From NCBI RefSeq assembly GCF_900489465.1, contig NZ_UEFQ01000026.1, forward strand, positions 1 to 64,000: a stretch of DNA of 64,000 bases. The letters are read 5' to 3'. Of this stretch, positions 62,479 to 64,000 are shown piece by piece. A program made the position numbers and the translations under genes. Source of the stretch: Aequorivita sp. CIP111184. GTDB lineage: Bacteria > Bacteroidota > Bacteroidia > Flavobacteriales > Flavobacteriaceae. Under the pieces are notes generated by a model. It worked only from the letters and a program-made list of their open reading frames with translations. It had not been told where the DNA came from and searched no databases. Positions within the stretch are counted from its first letter, which is position 1; every line of letters starts with the position of its first letter.

Positions 62479-64000
62479 TACTCTTTAATAATTTTATAAC
62501 TCGTTGTTTTGTTGTTTGAAGTAATTGATGCAATGTACATTCCAGAGGAAAGACCTGAAACATCAATACTATTCTTCAATGAAGTAATTCTTGTTTGAAG
62601 TATTCTTTCACCTAAAACATTGTAAAGTGCAAACTCCGCATCTTCAGCAGATTTAGGGAAAGAAATATTTATTTGCGTAGTTACAGGATTAGGGTATAAT
62701 GCGAAATTGTTTTCTTGAAGAAATTGTTCATTTCCTAAAAGTAATAATGCATTTAAAGCATCTCCAAAATTTGGAACGCCATAACCATATTCATCTGTTG
62801 GATTGTTATATCTATCAGCAGACTCACGAATGGCTTGCATCACTACATCGTTTTTCAAATTTGGAACAGCTGACCATAAAGAAGCTACTGCTCCTGCGGT
62901 AATTGGGGAACTAAAAGAAGTTCCGCTTGAGGTAGTTACATTTCCATTTGGGCTAACTATAGCTGCATCACGACCTTTGGCCATTACGTCTGGCTTAATA
63001 ACACCTGCTGCATTGGGACCGCGTGAACTGAAAGATACGTAATTCTCACCAGCATCAACCGCACCTATTGTAAATGAACCAGTTGCATCTGCAGGAGTTG
63101 CAACTTTTCCAAAACCATTTCCATCATTTCCGGCTGAGGTTACATTTATCATGCCCTTATCAAAACCTACATTTGATCCTCTAGCTGCAATAGTAGTTAG
63201 TCCATCCAAGTCTGAATAATCGTGGTCAAAACTTGAATTGTCAAATGCTTGATAACCTAATGAGGTATTGGTAACATAAACGCCCAAACTATCGGCGCGT
63301 TCCAAAGCTTCAACCCAGTATGCTTCCTCAGCAGGAGATTCGCTATTGTCATCTTCTGTAACGTAAAGGTAATATGATGCACCAGGAGCAGTACCTACAA
63401 ACTGACCATTTAAAAATCCTGCAGCGTCACTAAAAGTTCCAGCACCGTGACTTCCGGTACCATCTGGACTTTCTTCACGGGCAACAAAATCATACCAACC
63501 CAATAGTCTTCCATCATTTCGAAGATCTGCAAAAGCAGGATTACTTAACACGTTTGGATAGCCATTATCCATAAAAGCTACGATTATATCTTGTCCTGTA
63601 AAATCATTTTCGTGAAGATAATCTACGTTGATCATCTCGGTTTGGTTGGTTGCGCTCCCGTAGTTATATACAGGTCTTGATGGAAATTGGTTTTCCACTT
63701 CAAATTTGTCTTTTGTGAATTGTTTTCCTGCAGTAGGCCTGTTTAAAGTCTTATCAGCAAACTCCAAATCGACAACAAAAGGAAGGTTTAAAAGGTTGTT
63801 TATATTGGTTTCAGTTCCACGAACATAAACAGCGTTTAACCATTTTGATTTTGCCAGTACGGTAATTCCTGAAGTGGCTTCAATTTGAGCTTTGTATGCT
63901 TCATTTAAAGGCACATCACGGTCATCAATTGCAATACCCTGAGCATTTTTTCTATCTAGTGCTGCTTGGGTTAAAATACTAATCGGATTGCTCAATGCAG
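62478..64000 (-). CDS. S8 subtilisin-like peptidase with T9SS sorting domain (5' end outside the window)
   Basis: The 3' part of a secreted serine peptidase; 507 residues are visible and the frame runs on past the window edge, so signal peptide and start are missing. The catalytic triad is recognisable: D in IIVAFMDNGYP, H in GSHGAGTFSDAAG, S in SSGTSFSSPITAGAVASLW. The C-terminal type A T9SS domain reads FALYPNPVTTQINISFPKS, ALYNVLGERIL and SSGMYIASI. It is likely a surface or secreted protease for feeding on proteins. It is coupled to the FMN enzyme downstream. Confidence 0.92.
   Translation of the reverse strand, partial: ALSNPISILTQAALDRKNAQGIAIDDRDVPLNEAYKAQIEATSGITVLAKSKWLNAVYVRGTETNINNLLNLPFVVDLEFADKTLNRPTAGKQFTKDKFEVENQFPSRPVYNYGSATNQTEMINVDYLHENDFTGQDIIVAFMDNGYPNVLSNPAFADLRNDGRLLGWYDFVAREESPDGTGSHGAGTFSDAAGFLNGQFVGTAPGASYYLYVTEDDNSESPAEEAYWVEALERADSLGVYVTNTSLGYQAFDNSSFDHDYSDLDGLTTIAARGSNVGFDKGMINVTSAGNDGNGFGKVATPADATGSFTIGAVDAGENYVSFSSRGPNAAGVIKPDVMAKGRDAAIVSPNGNVTTSSGTSFSSPITAGAVASLWSAVPNLKNDVVMQAIRESADRYNNPTDEYGYGVPNFGDALNALLLLGNEQFLQENNFALYPNPVTTQINISFPKSAEDAEFALYNVLGERILQTRITSLKNSIDVSGLSSGMYIASITSNNKTTSYKIIKE

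Overview
The window is AT-rich DNA from a member of the Bacteroidota, most likely a marine-type Flavobacteriaceae. The evidence is the Bacteroidota -7 promoter box TAnnTTTG in front of many genes, weak Shine-Dalgarno sequences, several type IX secretion system (T9SS) C-terminal sorting domains (8.5-11.0, 29.1-30.4, 35.1-36.7, 42.0-43.7 and 62.5-64.0 kb, plus a decayed one near 61.3 kb), a DUF4295 gene after rpmB-rpmG, and a LytTR regulator paired with a 7TM histidine kinase. The genus cannot be fixed from sequence alone. No tRNA, rRNA, CRISPR array, insertion sequence or prophage was seen.

Layout. 0.1-6.2 kb: htpG, a TetR-like/ABC1-kinase pair, a ketoacyl-ACP synthase III and a TMEM175 channel. 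6.2-8.4 kb: a gene-poor stretch with a possible small RNA, a CoA-binding protein and an SSS symporter. 8.5-22.9 kb: mostly housekeeping (secreted BNR-repeat protein, recR, a GT2 glycosyltransferase, a 2-oxoacid dehydrogenase E2, an exonuclease/FAH/Hpt/cinA operon, rpmB-rpmG-DUF4295, ftsY, an S9 peptidase, rimO). 23-43.7 kb: an accessory envelope region of lipoproteins, beta-helix proteins, T9SS propeller-like proteins, a sigma/TPR/CHAT cassette, a DUF4412 protein, an outer-membrane beta-barrel and a LytTR two-component system. 44-47.7 kb: a glycosyltransferase, a monooxygenase-fold protein, a PAP2 phosphatase and a repeat-flanked small membrane protein. 47.8-64 kb: uvrB, a metallopeptidase, a GH3 enzyme, rluF, hsp20, DUF2254, a TerB-like gene, sucC, lysA, a RetSat-like oxidoreductase, a cold-shock protein, a decayed M36 metalloprotease, a nitronate-monooxygenase-like enzyme and the 3' part of a T9SS subtilase.

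Two systems stand out. First, five promoters between 28.9 and 41.7 kb carry the same composite element: two half-sites close to CCnAATTCTAA with a 21-bp period, followed 30 bp later by TAnnTTTG (29 bp in one case). They lie in front of a beta-helix lipoprotein, a DUF4412 protein, an outer-membrane barrel, the LytTR/histidine-kinase operon itself, and a small cationic peptide frame plus a T9SS protein. The 21-bp period fits the known spacing of LytTR direct repeats, so this looks like a local, self-regulated envelope regulon. Second, inside the same region, a sigma factor overlaps the gene of a single-pass membrane TPR protein with an anti-sigma-like N-terminus, and is followed by an exported, membrane-anchored TPR-CHAT caspase-like protein. 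This could be a signalling cassette in which periplasmic proteolysis controls a sigma factor.

A separate regulatory observation is an 85-88 bp promoter module that occurs twice, at the same distance from the start codons of the GT2 gene (11.77 kb) and lysA (56.94 kb).
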